DNA from: JBELHO01 sp042091375
Lineage (GTDB): Bacteria; Pseudomonadota; Gammaproteobacteria; Enterobacterales; Alteromonadaceae
Assembly (NCBI GenBank): GCA_042091375.1
Contig: JBELHO010000036.1
Span: 1-32,934 of the forward strand
Length of the DNA stretch: 32,934 nucleotides
Reading direction: 5' to 3'
How positions within the stretch are numbered: position 1 is the first letter of the stretch; each line of letters starts with the position of its first letter. Below, one piece after another: positions 31,906 through 32,934 of the stretch. The notes below the pieces were generated by a model. It ran no database searches, was not told the DNA's origin, and saw nothing but the letters and a program-made list of their open reading frames with translations. The position numbers and the translations under genes were made by a program.

Positions 31906-32508
31906 CTACTTGTCTTGACTGGATAATTTATCGACACTGACAAAACAATTTTTTTCAAAAGTGTTAAGAAAGTATACCAATTCAGGCATAGATTCTTTGT
32001 AAGCGGTTAACATTTTATCGAGATTGACTTTGACGTGTTCAAATTCCCTATTGCCAAATGATACTTCATCACAGGCTTTCAAATAAGCGGAAACTATGTC
32101 AGCTGCCTTGACTAAGGTTTTATATTGACTGTCTACTTGTGACTGTACAATCAAAGGTCTAAATTCCTCTCGTAGATCGACAGGTAAGCTATTTAGACAT
32201 TCTATTTCGGCTAGCTCCTCGAGTTTTTTAAACTCCTCAGTTAGCGCTGGCGTGTGGTATTTGGTGACGTGGTTTATGTCTTGTAGTTTAGTTTCCGATA
32301 TCTCGTGATAAAGCGCTATCGTTGCGGCTTTTTCTGGACTTAATTGCCCGTCAAAGTACTTATTTTTAATGACGACCAAAAGGTGCGCTATAACGGCCAC
32401 CTGTTGCGAGTGCTCGGCTATGTTTTCTTGCTTAACTGAATGCATTACTGCCCATCGTTTGATTAACGGCATTCTTAAAATCCAAGCTAAAAATGTACTT
32501 TGTATCAT
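31906..32508 (-). CDS. yfbR: 5'-deoxynucleotidase YfbR-like HD-fold protein, HD motif reads HE
   Basis: A 200-aa protein colinear with E. coli YfbR, which hydrolyses deoxynucleoside 5'-monophosphates. Counting from ATG 32508 the numbering matches E. coli: H33 (AEHSQQVA), H68, E72, D77 and D137 (KAADI) are all kept, but the metal-binding D69 is E69 (YHE; codons CAC GAG). The TP after D77 is also replaced by NH. Metal binding or substrate choice may differ, or Glu may replace Asp with function kept. A longer frame from TTG 32559 exists; GGGA eight bases before ATG 32508 and the family N-terminus support the shorter form. It is convergent with the esterase. Confidence 0.88.
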   Translation of the reverse strand: MIQSTFLAWILRMPLIKRWAVMHSVKQENIAEHSQQVAVIAHLLVVIKNKYFDGQLSPEKAATIALYHEISETKLQDINHVTKYHTPALTEEFKKLEELAEIECLNSLPVDLREEFRPLIVQSQVDSQYKTLVKAADIVSAYLKACDEVSFGNREFEHVKVNLDKMLTAYKESMPELVYFLNTFEKNCFVSVDKLSSQDK

Positions 32509-32559
32509 TGAGATATTCCCGTATAGATAATTTGCATCAATTAATATGATCTGTCCCAA

Positions 32560-32934
32560 TTTCTTGTTTTAGAATCAAATAAGATTTTAGCATTTTACCT
32601 CGAAAGTGTCAGAAAAGTTAGAGTCAATATGAGGACTTAGTTGCTAATTTTCCCAGCTAGTATTTATCTATTATTTTCTTATGAATAGGTCAGGGAGTAA
32701 TTAACAAACATACGGATTATTCACTGAGTTTATTTAAAAACTCATCAACACACTACTGACTGATTGAATGATGCAGGCTCTATTTTAAAACAGAGATTAA
32801 ATGTAAACAATTGTTTAAAAAAATCATTATAAGTTAGTAGAATGTCATTAATTTAAATCAAAGTATCTGTTTTATATATAGTAATTTTTTTACAAAGGCT
32901 TTTATGGTGCTCTGTTGTTAGGTGTCTAAATAGT
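32560..32934. other. Intergenic region at the right end
   Basis: An AT-rich 375-bp end region holding the yfbR promoter. A plus-strand frame at 32904 stops after five codons. I see no gene, RNA or confident terminator; the next gene lies outside the window. Confidence 0.5.

Overview
The window looks like a moderately AT-rich marine gammaproteobacterial chromosome, most likely from the Alteromonadales and perhaps near Colwelliaceae. The lineage is inferred from close matches to E. coli housekeeping proteins (GluRS, RlmJ, YbiT, YgiQ, IlvIH, YfbR) and from the conserved divergent tRNA-Val/gltX pair, plus accessory genes typical of marine heterotrophs. It is a draft scaffold: 100 Ns (12876-12975) mark a gap of unknown true size.

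Layout. 1-4.7 kb: truncated tRNA-Val (-) with a strong stable-RNA promoter, divergent from gltX, then an orphan FetB-type permease, a DEAD-box RNA helicase, a 16-bp tandem repeat and a small unknown protein. 4.7-12.1 kb: rlmJ, ybiT, an exported M20 amidohydrolase, ygiQ and a secreted fasciclin-domain protein. 12.1-12.9 kb: an intergenic region with an unassigned terminator, then a SpoIIAA/SEC14-like protein. 13-25.6 kb: the accessory core. A rightward run (ABC-type periplasmic binding protein, histidine kinase, TonB-dependent receptor, two overlapping citrate-synthase-like genes) converges, with only 14 bp between, on a leftward pair (ThDP enzyme and a REC-REC-PAS-GGDEF-EAL regulator), preceded by a sodium:solute symporter. 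25.8-28.9 kb: a GNAT-like protein and ilvIH with a clear Val/Leu leader-peptide attenuator. 29.1-31.7 kb: a lipoprotein ADP-ribosylglycohydrolase and a secreted esterase. 31.9-32.5 kb: a YfbR homologue whose HD motif reads HE.

The most intriguing part is 13.1-24 kb. The binding protein and kinase look like a periplasmic sensor pair without any ABC permease or ATPase. The kinase has no receiver and no classical response regulator beside it; the nearest phosphorylatable receiver is in the c-di-GMP regulator of the convergent operon, which shares its transcript with an acetolactate-synthase-like ThDP enzyme. Both citrate-synthase-fold proteins are short (about 255 and 275 aa) and lack the catalytic histidines. 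My inference is one locus coupling detection and uptake of an unknown ligand to c-di-GMP output and to unusual C-C bond chemistry. No function has been shown.

Several starts were moved from the longest frame to the codon with a proper Shine-Dalgarno sequence or the family's usual N-terminus: the helicase, the 4310 gene, the fasciclin protein, the 12492 gene, the second citrate-synthase-like gene, the symporter, ilvH and yfbR.
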